Of a DNA stretch of 57,951 nt, positions 8,173 through 16,810 are shown piece after piece. A program made the translations under genes and the position numbers. The DNA is from an uncultured Lachnospiraceae bacterium. Lineage in GTDB: Bacteria > Bacillota > Clostridia > Lachnospirales > Lachnospiraceae. How positions within the stretch are numbered: the stretch's first letter is position 1; each line of letters starts with the position of its first letter. Location of the stretch: positions 1 through 57,951 of the forward strand of contig OMVA01000045.1 in the NCBI GenBank assembly GCA_900314445.1. Direction: 5' to 3'. Under the pieces are notes generated by a model. That model saw nothing but the letters and a program-made list of their open reading frames with translations, did not search any database and was not told where the DNA came from.

Positions 8173-10269
8173 TTACTTTTCTTCTTTCTTCCCAGTAGGG
8201 ACAAGCACATTCTCTGCTTCGTAAGCGCCGCCCACAGCTTCATAAGCCATTTCGAAGAAGCGCTCCTGTGCATTTACCAGGGGAGCCTTGTGAGGCACGT
8301 AGGTATAGTTGCCATCCGCATGCAGTTCACGAGCCTTTACGTTATCGGCCATCTGCAGGAAGAAGAAATCGCGAAGACGGTCCTTCAGATCAGGGTCCAG
8401 AATTGGTGCAGCCACCTCTACACGGCGAACTGTATTTCGGGTCATCCAGTCAGCGGAACCAATATACATCTCTTCCCGCTCTCCCTTACCGAAAATGTAA
8501 ATTCTGGAATGCTCCAGATATCTGCCAACAATGGAAATGATACGGATATTGTCCGTCTTTCCTGGAACCCCAGGATGAAGACAACAGATACCACGAATGA
8601 CCATATCAATCTTAACGCCACTGGCAGAAGCTTCAATCAGCTTATCGATAATCTTCTTGTCGGTGAGCGAATTAATCTTTACACCAATGTAGGCATCTCC
8701 ACCATCACGGGCGATTTGAATCTCTCGATCAATCTTATCCACAACCTTATTCTGCAGGCACTTAGGAGCTACCAGCAGATAATCTGTGGATTCCATAACC
8801 TCGCCCAGAGAAAGCTTCTGGAAAATCTTGGCAGCCTCCAGACCAATTCTCTGGTCAGCTGTCATGAGACAGAGGTCCGTATAAAGACGGGAGGTCTTTT
8901 CATTGTAGTTACCTGTACCAATCTGAGTTACATAGGTAACATCATCGCCCTTCTTGAGCGTAATCAGGCAAAGCTTGGAATGAACCTTCAGACCATCCAG
9001 TCCATAAATAACATGGCATCCGGCATTTTCCAGCTGACGTGACCACTCAATATTGTTTTCTTCATCAAAACGAGCCTTCAGCTCTACAAGAACATCAACC
9101 TGCTTACCATTCTCGGCTGCTTCCACCAGGGATTCAACAACCTTAGAATGTTTCGCCAGACGATAAAGAGTCATTTTAATAGAAACAACCTCCGGATCAT
9201 TGGCTGCTTCATGAAGCATGTTGAGGAATGGTCGAATGCTTTCATATGGATAAGAAAGGAATTTATCCTTTTCCATAATCTGTGGAATCAGAGGCTTAGT
9301 CTCATCAAAGGAAGGTGACTTCTGTGGAATTCTCTTGGCAAAGAAAAGTTCCTTCTTATGACGCAGAATATCCTGAATCGTAAAGACAAAAGAAAGATCC
9401 AGAGGCGCCTTTGACTTGAACACCATATCCTTATCGATTTTCAGATATTGAGCAACCCGACGTAAAATCTTCTTATCCAGATCTCTTGTATATTCCATAC
9501 GAACAGGCTGTAGTTTACGACGCTGCTTAATTACTTCAGCCATATGATCACGGTAATTCAGTTCCTCATCATAGACCTTGTCTGCATCAATATCTGCATT
9601 TCTGGTTACACGAATCAAAGACTTAGACACAATGGCATAACCCTGGAAAACAATTGGCAAAAAGTGCAGAATCAGTTCCTCAGCCAGCATATACCAGCCT
9701 TCTCTTCCAGGAATCTGAATCAGGCGGTTGAACATGCCATTGTTGCAAGGCACAATACCGATTCTCTGCTTACCGCTCTTTGTTCCCAGCACGGCAACCG
9801 CACAAATTTCATTATTCTTGATAAATGGGAATGGTTGCTTCTTGGACACAGTAATTGGCGAAATAAGAGGCAGAATTTCTCTCTCAAAATATCCACGGAG
9901 ATAATCTCCCTCCTTGGTATCCAGCTTTGCAAAATTGATAATCTTAATGCCCTGCTTTTCCACCTCAGCCATAAGATTATTGTAAGAAGTATCCTTGCGA
10001 CGACCCAGTTCCTCCACTCGTGCGCGAATAGCCTCCAGCTGCTTCTCTGCAGTCATATGAGTCTTGTTTTCCTTAGGATTATCCTCCAGAAGCATCTGAT
10101 CATGAAGAGAACCAACCCTTACCATGAAAAACTCATCCAGATTTGTCTGATAAATCGACACAAAAGAAAGACGTTCACACAGAGGTGTGCGTCCATCTTC
10201 TGATTCTTCCAGTACCCTCTCGTTAAATCGCAGCCACGAAAGTTCCCTGTTTTCGTAAAGCTCACTCAT
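8173..10269 (-). CDS. ppk: Polyphosphate kinase 1
   Basis: A 698-residue cytoplasmic enzyme that polymerises ATP gamma-phosphate into inorganic polyphosphate. All parts of Ppk1 are visible: the N-terminal ENRELSWLRFNERVLEE, the head domain, and the two phospholipase-D-like catalytic domains. The latter include YGLDGLKVHSKLCL, with the histidine near residue 428 corresponding to the phosphorylated one in E. coli, and RGICCLHPGVPG and SADWMTRN later. Length is normal. The ATG is preceded by AAAGGAGG at 9 bases. Polyphosphate links to stress and phosphate storage; no phosphatase or Pho genes are adjacent. It lies directly upstream of the sensor kinase gene with a tandem repeat in between. Confidence 0.97.
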   Translation of the reverse strand: MSELYENRELSWLRFNERVLEESEDGRTPLCERLSFVSIYQTNLDEFFMVRVGSLHDQMLLEDNPKENKTHMTAEKQLEAIRARVEELGRRKDTSYNNLMAEVEKQGIKIINFAKLDTKEGDYLRGYFEREILPLISPITVSKKQPFPFIKNNEICAVAVLGTKSGKQRIGIVPCNNGMFNRLIQIPGREGWYMLAEELILHFLPIVFQGYAIVSKSLIRVTRNADIDADKVYDEELNYRDHMAEVIKQRRKLQPVRMEYTRDLDKKILRRVAQYLKIDKDMVFKSKAPLDLSFVFTIQDILRHKKELFFAKRIPQKSPSFDETKPLIPQIMEKDKFLSYPYESIRPFLNMLHEAANDPEVVSIKMTLYRLAKHSKVVESLVEAAENGKQVDVLVELKARFDEENNIEWSRQLENAGCHVIYGLDGLKVHSKLCLITLKKGDDVTYVTQIGTGNYNEKTSRLYTDLCLMTADQRIGLEAAKIFQKLSLGEVMESTDYLLVAPKCLQNKVVDKIDREIQIARDGGDAYIGVKINSLTDKKIIDKLIEASASGVKIDMVIRGICCLHPGVPGKTDNIRIISIVGRYLEHSRIYIFGKGEREEMYIGSADWMTRNTVRRVEVAAPILDPDLKDRLRDFFFLQMADNVKARELHADGNYTYVPHKAPLVNAQERFFEMAYEAVGGAYEAENVLVPTGKKEEK

Positions 10270-10345
10270 ATAAAATACCTCCTTTAGAATCTACAACCGA
10301 ACCGCCCCCAAGCGGAATTTATTTGTAAATGACAAACCCATCTGT

Positions 10346-10360
10346 GCAAATGGGATGCGC
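10346..10360 (+). repeat. Dispersed repeat half-site
   Basis: GCAAATGGGATGCGC stands alone between the lipoprotein terminator and ppk. Confidence 0.75.
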
Positions 10361-10396
10361 GAAAATTGAATACTTTATTATACCACAAATGAAAAT

Positions 10397-10416
10397 CCCC
10401 CGGCCAGCACCGGGGG
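10397..10416 (-). terminator. Terminator of the coiled-coil lipoprotein gene
   Basis: Arms CCCCCGG and CCGGGGG enclose a 6-base loop. On the minus strand the stem is followed by ATTTTC, fitting an intrinsic terminator about 30 bases after the stop codon. Confidence 0.8.
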
Positions 10417-10443
10417 ATAAGAGAAAGGTTATAAGAACAAGAA

Positions 10444-13053
10444 TTAGTTCTTGCTATCTGTTGTAACGGCAGCTGTCTTAATAACGAATTTTACATTACC
10501 CTTCATGTCGGAATTCATTCCGCCGAATGACTGGTATGCAGAAGCTGCACTTTTCATTTCATTGATATTATCTACAATCTTTGTGGCATCTGATTCTGCG
10601 GAATCCAGTTTGTCCAGAATCTGCTGTGTTGCATCCTGAAGTTCTGCAGCACCATCATTCAGAGCCGCGCTGTTAGAATCCAGAGTATCCACACCAGACT
10701 TCAGTTCTGCTGTACCAGACTTTAATGTTGCTACTCCACTGTTAAGAGTTGTAGCACCATTGTAAAGAGTTGAAAGGCCTGAAGATAAAGTACCTGCTCC
10801 AGCTGATAAAGTATTAGCGCCGCTTGATAATGCACCTGCACCAGAAGATACCTGATTAGCACCGGAAGACACCTTACCCGCACCAGTATTTACCTTATCT
10901 GCTCCATCTGCAACGGCACTGACACCATCCTTAAGAGCCTGAATCTTTGGACTATACAGGGAAAGCTGTTTATCAACCTGTCCTAATGCATAATTTGCAC
11001 CATAGGTCATACCAGCTGTTCCATATGCTGTTGCAACATTCTGAATATCTGTATTTAAGGTTGTATTCATAGCTGATGAGAAGCCAGAGAATTCTGTTGC
11101 CAGCTTTCCGTATGCTGTGCCATAGCCATTACCATAACCCATTCTATAGGTAGCACGACCTGCATCAGTTGCCATAGCTGCTACATTATCTGTAATAGCT
11201 TTTTCCATAGCTGATTTTACATTAGTCTCGATCGTCTGATTTGTTGCAGCAACAACGCCATCTTTAATTTGCTGATCAACCTGTTCATTGACCTTAGCTG
11301 AAAGGTCCTGAGAGGCAACAGCTGCCGTGATTGCTGAAATCTGATCTGTTGTCAGTGCTGTTACGTCGATGCCAAGAGCTGCCGCGGTAGCTTCTTCAGC
11401 AGCTGTAACTGCCGCTGCCTGAACACCTGCTGCAATCTGTGGTTTTGCCGCCTCAACCTGTGCAGCCACTGCTGCACGAATCTGTGCCTGATTTTCTTCA
11501 CTATTTACAGCAGCTGTAACCTGAGCTGTGATATTGTCCTTATTCGCTTCAACCTGTGCTGTAACCTGTGCTTTAATAACCGCATTAATCTGTTCATCTG
11601 TCTGAGCTGAAGCAGCTAATGTCGCATCTGCAGTGATTGCTGCAGTTGCTTCTTCCTGTGTCTTTCCTGCCAGTTTTGTAAAGCTTGGTGCCTTCTCAGC
11701 AGCAAGGGTGTTAATATCTGATGAGATACTGCTTGCAGTTACACTTGGATCAGCCTTCTCTGCATTTGTCTGAATGTTCTTTTTAGCTTCTGCCAATTCT
11801 GATTCTGTTAAATCTTTTTTCTGGCCAGATACAGATGGAAGTGAAAATGCAGAAACCTCTGAATTAAGTTTTGAAGCGCCACTTGCAAGATCTGACGTAC
11901 CACTTGCAAGGTTTGAAGCACCAGATGCAAGAGTGGACAAACCACTCGCAAGATCTGAAGCACCAGAAGCAAGTGTTGTTGCGCCGGATGATAATGTCTT
12001 TGCGCCATCATTTGCTGATGATGCACCATTCTTAATCTGACTTGCACCAGACGCAAGAGCACTGGCGCCAGAATCTAACTGATGAGCGCCGTCCTTAACC
12101 TGGCCAACACCGTCTGTATATTCCTGAATACCTTCTACAAGAGCATCCATACCAGATGAGTACTGACCAGAAAGGTCATCTACTTCATCGATTGCGTCAT
12201 CAATATCCAGTTCCTTGTCGGAATCAGTTCCCAGGAAGTTTGCAGAAGCAACTGTTACTGACATATCTAATTCGAAGTCGCTTGTATCTGCTGTGATTTC
12301 GAAGTAGTCAGGGAATGTTGTATCTAATCCATCAATATCCAGAGACTCATTCAGTCCTGGCATACCCATACCGACAACAATGAACTTATCGCCATCGGAT
12401 ACAACTTTACCATTGGATACAGAAACATTTGAGAAATTGCTTCCATCCAGAACAAGACCTGTAGCCATTACGAATGGTGTGTAAACATCACCAGACTTTG
12501 CTGTGTTTGTATATTCGAAACGAATCTTTACCTTACCGCTCTTACCAGCGATATCATCTGGCTCAACTTCCTTGTCGTCCATGTAGTACTTCACATTTAC
12601 GCCAACAGGAGCTTCCTGATTTGTTGTTCCCTGATAGTAAATAGGATTTCCGTTTGCTTCCCAGGTTACCTTGTCGCCATTCTGCTCAAATGTCTCATCA
12701 CCCTTTATATTCTCAATATCTGTAAGAGAAGAAACATCATCCAGAGTGTTCTTCTTATCAGGGTTCTTCAGCCATTCATCCACGATGGTCTTTGTGCCCT
12801 TACCCTTGGCATCCGCAATAACATATACAGTCTCGTCCTTATCTGCATCTGTATTTGTAGAAAGGCCCATAGCATCCTCAATCGTATCGGTAAGGTCGCC
12901 ATTCTTTGCCTGATCTGTATTTGCGAGTGCCTTATTTTCATCAGCAGGAACTTCTGCTGTTTCTTTATTTCCACAAGCGGCAAGTGAAAGCATCATTGTT
13001 GTTGCCATTACACCGGCCATTGCCTTTTTCATCTTTCCATTGTTCCGTTTCAT
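10444..13053 (-). CDS. Large coiled-coil lipoprotein with SGAxxLASGA repeats
   Basis: An 869-residue exported lipoprotein (signal AMAGVMATTMMLSLAAC, lipobox LAAC). After a beta-rich region of about 240 residues it has a long run of seven-residue repeats of the type LASGASx, then an Ala/Gln/Val-rich helical block (repeated AAVxAQVEA), then a second run of LSSGANT-type heptads. This resembles the extracellular coiled-coil part of YhgE/Pip proteins and the ESX-like accessory proteins that accompany MMPL transporters, but no C-terminal membrane segments are seen. Start: ATG at 13053 follows AAGGAG at 7 bases, so the frame upstream is discarded. It is 106 bases downstream of the MMPL gene and ends at a strong terminator, so the two are probably one operon. 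Function is not known; a periplasm-like spacer or partner of the transporter is inference. Confidence 0.8.
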   Translation of the reverse strand: MKRNNGKMKKAMAGVMATTMMLSLAACGNKETAEVPADENKALANTDQAKNGDLTDTIEDAMGLSTNTDADKDETVYVIADAKGKGTKTIVDEWLKNPDKKNTLDDVSSLTDIENIKGDETFEQNGDKVTWEANGNPIYYQGTTNQEAPVGVNVKYYMDDKEVEPDDIAGKSGKVKIRFEYTNTAKSGDVYTPFVMATGLVLDGSNFSNVSVSNGKVVSDGDKFIVVGMGMPGLNESLDIDGLDTTFPDYFEITADTSDFELDMSVTVASANFLGTDSDKELDIDDAIDEVDDLSGQYSSGMDALVEGIQEYTDGVGQVKDGAHQLDSGASALASGASQIKNGASSANDGAKTLSSGATTLASGASDLASGLSTLASGASNLASGTSDLASGASKLNSEVSAFSLPSVSGQKKDLTESELAEAKKNIQTNAEKADPSVTASSISSDINTLAAEKAPSFTKLAGKTQEEATAAITADATLAASAQTDEQINAVIKAQVTAQVEANKDNITAQVTAAVNSEENQAQIRAAVAAQVEAAKPQIAAGVQAAAVTAAEEATAAALGIDVTALTTDQISAITAAVASQDLSAKVNEQVDQQIKDGVVAATNQTIETNVKSAMEKAITDNVAAMATDAGRATYRMGYGNGYGTAYGKLATEFSGFSSAMNTTLNTDIQNVATAYGTAGMTYGANYALGQVDKQLSLYSPKIQALKDGVSAVADGADKVNTGAGKVSSGANQVSSGAGALSSGANTLSAGAGTLSSGLSTLYNGATTLNSGVATLKSGTAELKSGVDTLDSNSAALNDGAAELQDATQQILDKLDSAESDATKIVDNINEMKSAASAYQSFGGMNSDMKGNVKFVIKTAAVTTDSKN

Positions 13054-13085
13054 AATAAGTCTCCTTTCTGAAACCTTTATCACCT

Positions 13086-13137
13086 TGCAAATGAGATGCG
13101 CATGCATTTCTCCAAACTACGCGCAGTCCATTTGCAC
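13086..13137. repeat. Dispersed repeat, inverted pair
   Basis: TGCAAATGAGATGCGC (13086-13101) and the reverse-oriented GCGCAGTCCATTTGCA (13121-13136) face each other 19 bases apart, between the MMPL transporter gene and the coiled-coil lipoprotein gene. The pair can form a long imperfect hairpin. Confidence 0.85.
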
Positions 13138-13159
13138 AAATTATTCTCTAAATCCCTGC

Positions 13160-15295
13160 TTAGTTGCTCATCTGTGCTTTGTGTTCCTTCTTTGTCTTGT
13201 CTCGGAAGCCAAGAGATGTGTGAATGATAATAGGATCGAACACACGGAGGACTGCAGGCAGGAGCAGGATTACAACGAACATGCTGACAATCGCGCCACG
13301 GGCAAGCAGGATACACAGTGATGAAATCATATCGATGTCAGAGTAAAGACCAACGCCGAATGTTGCAGCGAAGAAGGTCATGGCAGATACGAAGATAGAG
13401 CTGATGGAATCCTTCAGCGCATTGGTTACTGCTGTCACCTTGTCTTCTCCAACGAAACGATGAGATTTATATTTGTTTGTCATTAAGATTGCATAGTCTA
13501 CCGTTGAACCAAGCTGAATGGTTCCGATAACGATGGATGCAATGAATGGCAAAGTCGTATTCGTGTAGTAAGGAATTCCCATGTTGATGAAGATGGCGAA
13601 TTCGATAACTGCTACCAGAAGGATAGGCAGTGAAATGGACTTGAATACGAAGATAATAATGATGGCTACCAGGAGGATTGATACAGAGTTAACTGTGTTG
13701 AAGTCTGAATTTGTGATATTGATCAGATCCTTTGTACAAGGAGCTTCGCCAATCAGCATACCGTCTTCATCGTAACTCTTTACGATGTCATTAATGGTGT
13801 CGCACTGTGCATTTACTTCATCAGATGCAACTTTATATTCTGACATAACCAGGAACATCTGATATTCGCCATCATCGAAAATATCCTGAATGTCCTGAGG
13901 AATCATGTCTCTTGGCATGGCTGGGCCAACCAGGGAATCCATACCAAGTACTTTCTTAACACCCTTTACTTCTGAGATTTCATCCATCATGGACTTCACT
14001 GTCTTGACTTCCATATCAGAAGAAACCAGTACCATGTGTGTAGAGTTCATATTGAACTTTTCCTGCAATTTCTTATTAGCCTGAATAGATGCCAGGTCTT
14101 CTGGAAGGGATGAATCCAGATTGTAGTAAACCGCATCCTTACCACTTCTTGTCTTTGTGTACTTTGTTGATGTGTATGCACGCTGACCAATAAAGGCAGG
14201 AACGATTAAAATTGCGAAAAGCACAAGACCAATCCAGAAATTCTTTACAATGAACTTTGATATAATACCAAAGTCAGGAATGATTGGCTTATGTGTTGTC
14301 TTCTTGATTGCCTTATCAAATACCAGAATCATAGAAGGCAGAATTGTTACACATGAGATAACACCGATGACTACACCCTTGGCCATTACAACACCCAGGT
14401 CAAGTCCCAGTGTGAAGCTCATAAACATCAGAGCGATGAAACCTGCAACTGTTGTTGTAGAAGAACCAACTACAGATGAGAATGTTTCGCTGATGGCTAC
14501 TGCCATGGCATCTAAGTGATTATCGTAGTTCTTCTGCTCTGCACAGTAGCTGTGCCATAAGAAGATGGAGTAATCCATGGTTACCGCCAACTGCAGAACC
14601 GCTGCAAGGGCCTTGGTAACATAGGATATTTCACCCTGAATAAAGTTAGATCCTAAATTGTATACAACCGCAAAGCCAATGGATAAGAGGAAGAATACTG
14701 GAATCAGGAAGGAATCCATTGTAAGTGTAAGAACAACAAAGCAAAGAAGAACTGCAAGTCCTACATATACTGGTACTTCCTTATCCGAAAGGTTCTTTGT
14801 ATCTACAACCACTGCAGACATACCACTTAAGAATGCATTCTTTCCAATGATGCCTCTTAATTCTTCCACCGCATTCATTGTTTCATCTGCGGAAAGTGTT
14901 GTGTCGTAGATGACTGCCATTAACTTGGCATCTCCGGAGCTGATTTCTTCCTGTAAATCTTCTGGTAGTAATTCCTCTGGTACTGTGATATCCATCAGGC
15001 TGCCATACCATACAACCTTTTTAACATGGTCAACGGTTTCCATCTGATCAACCATCTTAACGATATCTTTATCTTTCATGTTCTCAACGACTACCAGGGA
15101 AAACGCACCGGTTCCAAAGTCATTGGCCAGAATGTCCTGTCCCTTCATTGTCTCAATATCCTTTGGCAGATATGTGAGAACATCGTAATTGGTTCTTGTC
15201 TTGATGTAACCAATTGCTGCAGGAATGAGAAGCAGAACCGCAAGGATCAGAATCAAAATTCTGCCCTTTACAATTGCCCGGCTCATCTTGTTCAT
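13160..15295 (-). CDS. MMPL/RND-family transporter
   Basis: A 711-residue membrane protein with the two-fold layout of the family. TM1 lies at residues ~12-30 (ILILILAVLLLIPAAIGY), a large extracytoplasmic domain follows, then a bundle of five to six helices (VPVYVGLAVLLCFVVLTLTMDSF onward). The pattern repeats from IGLVLFAILIVPAFIG, with a final bundle ending LLPAVLRVFDPIII. Such proteins use the proton gradient to export lipids or other hydrophobic substrates; the substrate here is unknown. Start: ATG at 15295 has AGGAGG at 8 bases; the longer frame starts inside the upstream hairpin. The coiled-coil lipoprotein gene follows and a TetR gene lies divergently beyond lemA, a common layout for regulated envelope export. 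Confidence 0.9.
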   Translation of the reverse strand: MNKMSRAIVKGRILILILAVLLLIPAAIGYIKTRTNYDVLTYLPKDIETMKGQDILANDFGTGAFSLVVVENMKDKDIVKMVDQMETVDHVKKVVWYGSLMDITVPEELLPEDLQEEISSGDAKLMAVIYDTTLSADETMNAVEELRGIIGKNAFLSGMSAVVVDTKNLSDKEVPVYVGLAVLLCFVVLTLTMDSFLIPVFFLLSIGFAVVYNLGSNFIQGEISYVTKALAAVLQLAVTMDYSIFLWHSYCAEQKNYDNHLDAMAVAISETFSSVVGSSTTTVAGFIALMFMSFTLGLDLGVVMAKGVVIGVISCVTILPSMILVFDKAIKKTTHKPIIPDFGIISKFIVKNFWIGLVLFAILIVPAFIGQRAYTSTKYTKTRSGKDAVYYNLDSSLPEDLASIQANKKLQEKFNMNSTHMVLVSSDMEVKTVKSMMDEISEVKGVKKVLGMDSLVGPAMPRDMIPQDIQDIFDDGEYQMFLVMSEYKVASDEVNAQCDTINDIVKSYDEDGMLIGEAPCTKDLINITNSDFNTVNSVSILLVAIIIIFVFKSISLPILLVAVIEFAIFINMGIPYYTNTTLPFIASIVIGTIQLGSTVDYAILMTNKYKSHRFVGEDKVTAVTNALKDSISSIFVSAMTFFAATFGVGLYSDIDMISSLCILLARGAIVSMFVVILLLPAVLRVFDPIIIHTSLGFRDKTKKEHKAQMSN

Positions 15296-15375
15296 AAAAA
15301 CGCCTCCTAACAAACTAAAAATCTTGTTCAACCTTTTTCGATTGCTAGGATAATTCCGCAGGAAAACTTTTTTAA

Positions 15376-15399
15376 GGGACAAGTTGGCCTCTTTGTCCC
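15376..15399. promoter_or_regulatory. Inverted repeat upstream of the MMPL gene, candidate operator
   Basis: GGGACAA (15376-15382) and TTGTCCC (15393-15399) form a 7-base inverted repeat with a 10-base centre, about 80 bases before the MMPL start. Its TTGTC/GACAA core resembles that of the tetR upstream site, but arm order and spacing differ, so shared control is only a suggestion. Confidence 0.45.
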
Positions 15400-15436
15400 A
15401 AAAAAGGACATGGCATTTTCTTTGTGCCAAAAAATA

Positions 15437-15465
15437 GAGCAGTACATTTGGCAAATGTACTGCTC
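15437..15465 (-). terminator. Terminator after the lemA-like gene
   Basis: GAGCAGTACATTTG and its perfect reverse complement CAAATGTACTGCTC flank one base. The minus strand continues with TATTTTTTGG, so it should end transcription of the LemA-family gene; the plus side also has ATTTTTTG. The arms contain CAAATG, echoing the dispersed repeat. Confidence 0.75.
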
Positions 15466-15493
15466 ATAGCATTTTTTGTTTATTTTTATCCAT

Positions 15494-16036
15494 CTAATTT
15501 ATATCTTTGTGAATTTTGTTTTCTTTAAATATGTAGTTAAAGAAATTCTTTCTATTATTTCCATGACGTTCTGCCACAAAGCTGGCCGGGAAATTAGAAA
15601 TGAAGGAATTGAACATTCCTGCTTTATTATTGTAGGAAAGTTGTGCCTGCATCAGATCCAGACGAAGCTGATCAAAACGGGAAAGACATTTTGCAAAATC
15701 TTCATCATCTTTTAAGGAAGGATTTTCTTTAAGTACTTCCTGCAAATCCATGTCCTTCTCATCCAGTTCACGACAAGCCTGCTCCTGCATAAGGGGAGGC
15801 ATTCCAATGCCCAGACTGTTATCTTTTTCTTTTACTATATTATAGTGGATTTTCTTTTGATCCAGAATATCAAGTATCTTGGAAAGCTGGTGTTTCCGGT
15901 CCCAAAGGATACTATCAATTTCACTGGCAGCGTCTCTGGCCTTCACATCCAGCTTGCCAATTTTGTCTACGGTATAAATATAAAAAACACCTATTACAAG
16001 AACGAATAGAATGATAATGAGCAAAATTATTCCCAT
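15494..16036 (-). CDS. LemA-family protein
   Basis: A 180-residue protein with one N-terminal membrane helix (IILLIIILFVLVIGVFYIYTV), then an extended helical region and the LemA signature near the end (SYNNKAGMFNSFISNFPASFVAE). LemA proteins are widespread, anchored by one helix, and of unknown molecular function. The ATG is preceded by GGGGGA. It sits between the MMPL transporter gene and the divergent tetR, closed by its own hairpin, so it may be a separate transcript. Confidence 0.8.
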   Translation of the reverse strand: MGIILLIIILFVLVIGVFYIYTVDKIGKLDVKARDAASEIDSILWDRKHQLSKILDILDQKKIHYNIVKEKDNSLGIGMPPLMQEQACRELDEKDMDLQEVLKENPSLKDDEDFAKCLSRFDQLRLDLMQAQLSYNNKAGMFNSFISNFPASFVAERHGNNRKNFFNYIFKENKIHKDIN

Positions 16037-16126
16037 AAAATCCCCCTTTTACCATTATGTTTAGACATTTTTCTACAATTATTCAAATTTTAGCATAGAC
16101 TTTTGCAAATGGAAATAAAAAGATTG

Positions 16127-16163
16127 TGTTGTCACCTACCTCCGCGATAAAATGGTGACAACA
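16127..16163. promoter_or_regulatory. Perfect inverted repeat upstream of tetR, likely operator
   Basis: TGTTGTCACC and GGTGACAACA are perfect 10-base arms separated by 17 bases, 35 bases ahead of the tetR start and in the gap divergent to lemA. The position fits autoregulation by the TetR protein. Confidence 0.7.
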
Positions 16164-16198
16164 GGGGATAATTAATACTATTAAGGGAGTCAACTACG

Positions 16199-16738
16199 AT
16201 GGCTGAATCAATTATAACAAAGCGCTCAATCGCAGAAAGTTTAAAAAGCCTTACCAAGGAATCGCCTTTTAACAAAATATCCGTACGTGATATTTCCGAA
16301 AACGCTCACATCAACAGACAAACTTTTTATTATCACTTCAGTGATAAGTTCATTTTGTTAAAGTGGATTTATGATGAAGAGCTTTTCAATCCCAACATGA
16401 ACGGATTGACTCTGGAAAACTGGATGCCTAAATTCCAGCAGTTACTGACTACCATGCAGAATGACAGTGCTTTCTATTCCAATACAATGATGAACACGGA
16501 TCACTATGTAGAAGATCTTTTCATTGCAAAGGCGATTGAAGTTTTCAGACTTACTGCGGAAGATCTGGATGTGAAAAGTCAGATTAACAGACCTCAGAAA
16601 GATTTTTTTGCAAAATTTTTTGCATGTGGTCTCTATGGAATCCTGACGGATTGGGCAAGAAACGATATGCCTGGCGAACCTGCAGTTCTGGTAAATGCAA
16701 TGCAGAAATTGCTGGATAGCTGGATATTTGATTTTTAG
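16199..16738 (+). CDS. TetR-family transcriptional regulator
   Basis: A 179-residue regulator. The N-terminal 50 residues form the family HTH (ITKRSIAESLKSL, FNKISVRDISENAHINRQTFYYHF), and the rest is a helical ligand domain of the DhaS/AcrR C-terminal type (FFAKFFACGLYGILTDW). The ATG follows AAGGGAG. It points away from lemA and the MMPL operon, and a perfect inverted repeat lies in the shared gap. The most likely role is repression of itself and of the neighbouring envelope genes in response to an unknown hydrophobic ligand; this is inference from location. Confidence 0.9.
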   Translation: MAESIITKRSIAESLKSLTKESPFNKISVRDISENAHINRQTFYYHFSDKFILLKWIYDEELFNPNMNGLTLENWMPKFQQLLTTMQNDSAFYSNTMMNTDHYVEDLFIAKAIEVFRLTAEDLDVKSQINRPQKDFFAKFFACGLYGILTDWARNDMPGEPAVLVNAMQKLLDSWIFDF

Positions 16739-16756
16739 AGTTTTTTATTATATAAT
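16728..16756 (+). promoter_or_regulatory. Promoter of the M23 peptidase gene
   Basis: TTGATT (16728-16733) and TATAAT (16751-16756) with a 17-base spacer. The -35 overlaps the end of tetR; the transcript would start about 50 bases before the peptidase start. Confidence 0.75.
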
Positions 16757-16810
16757 ACTCAGTACTAATGCTTAATTGTTTACATAAAGCAAAAAAATGG
16801 AGTGATAAAA

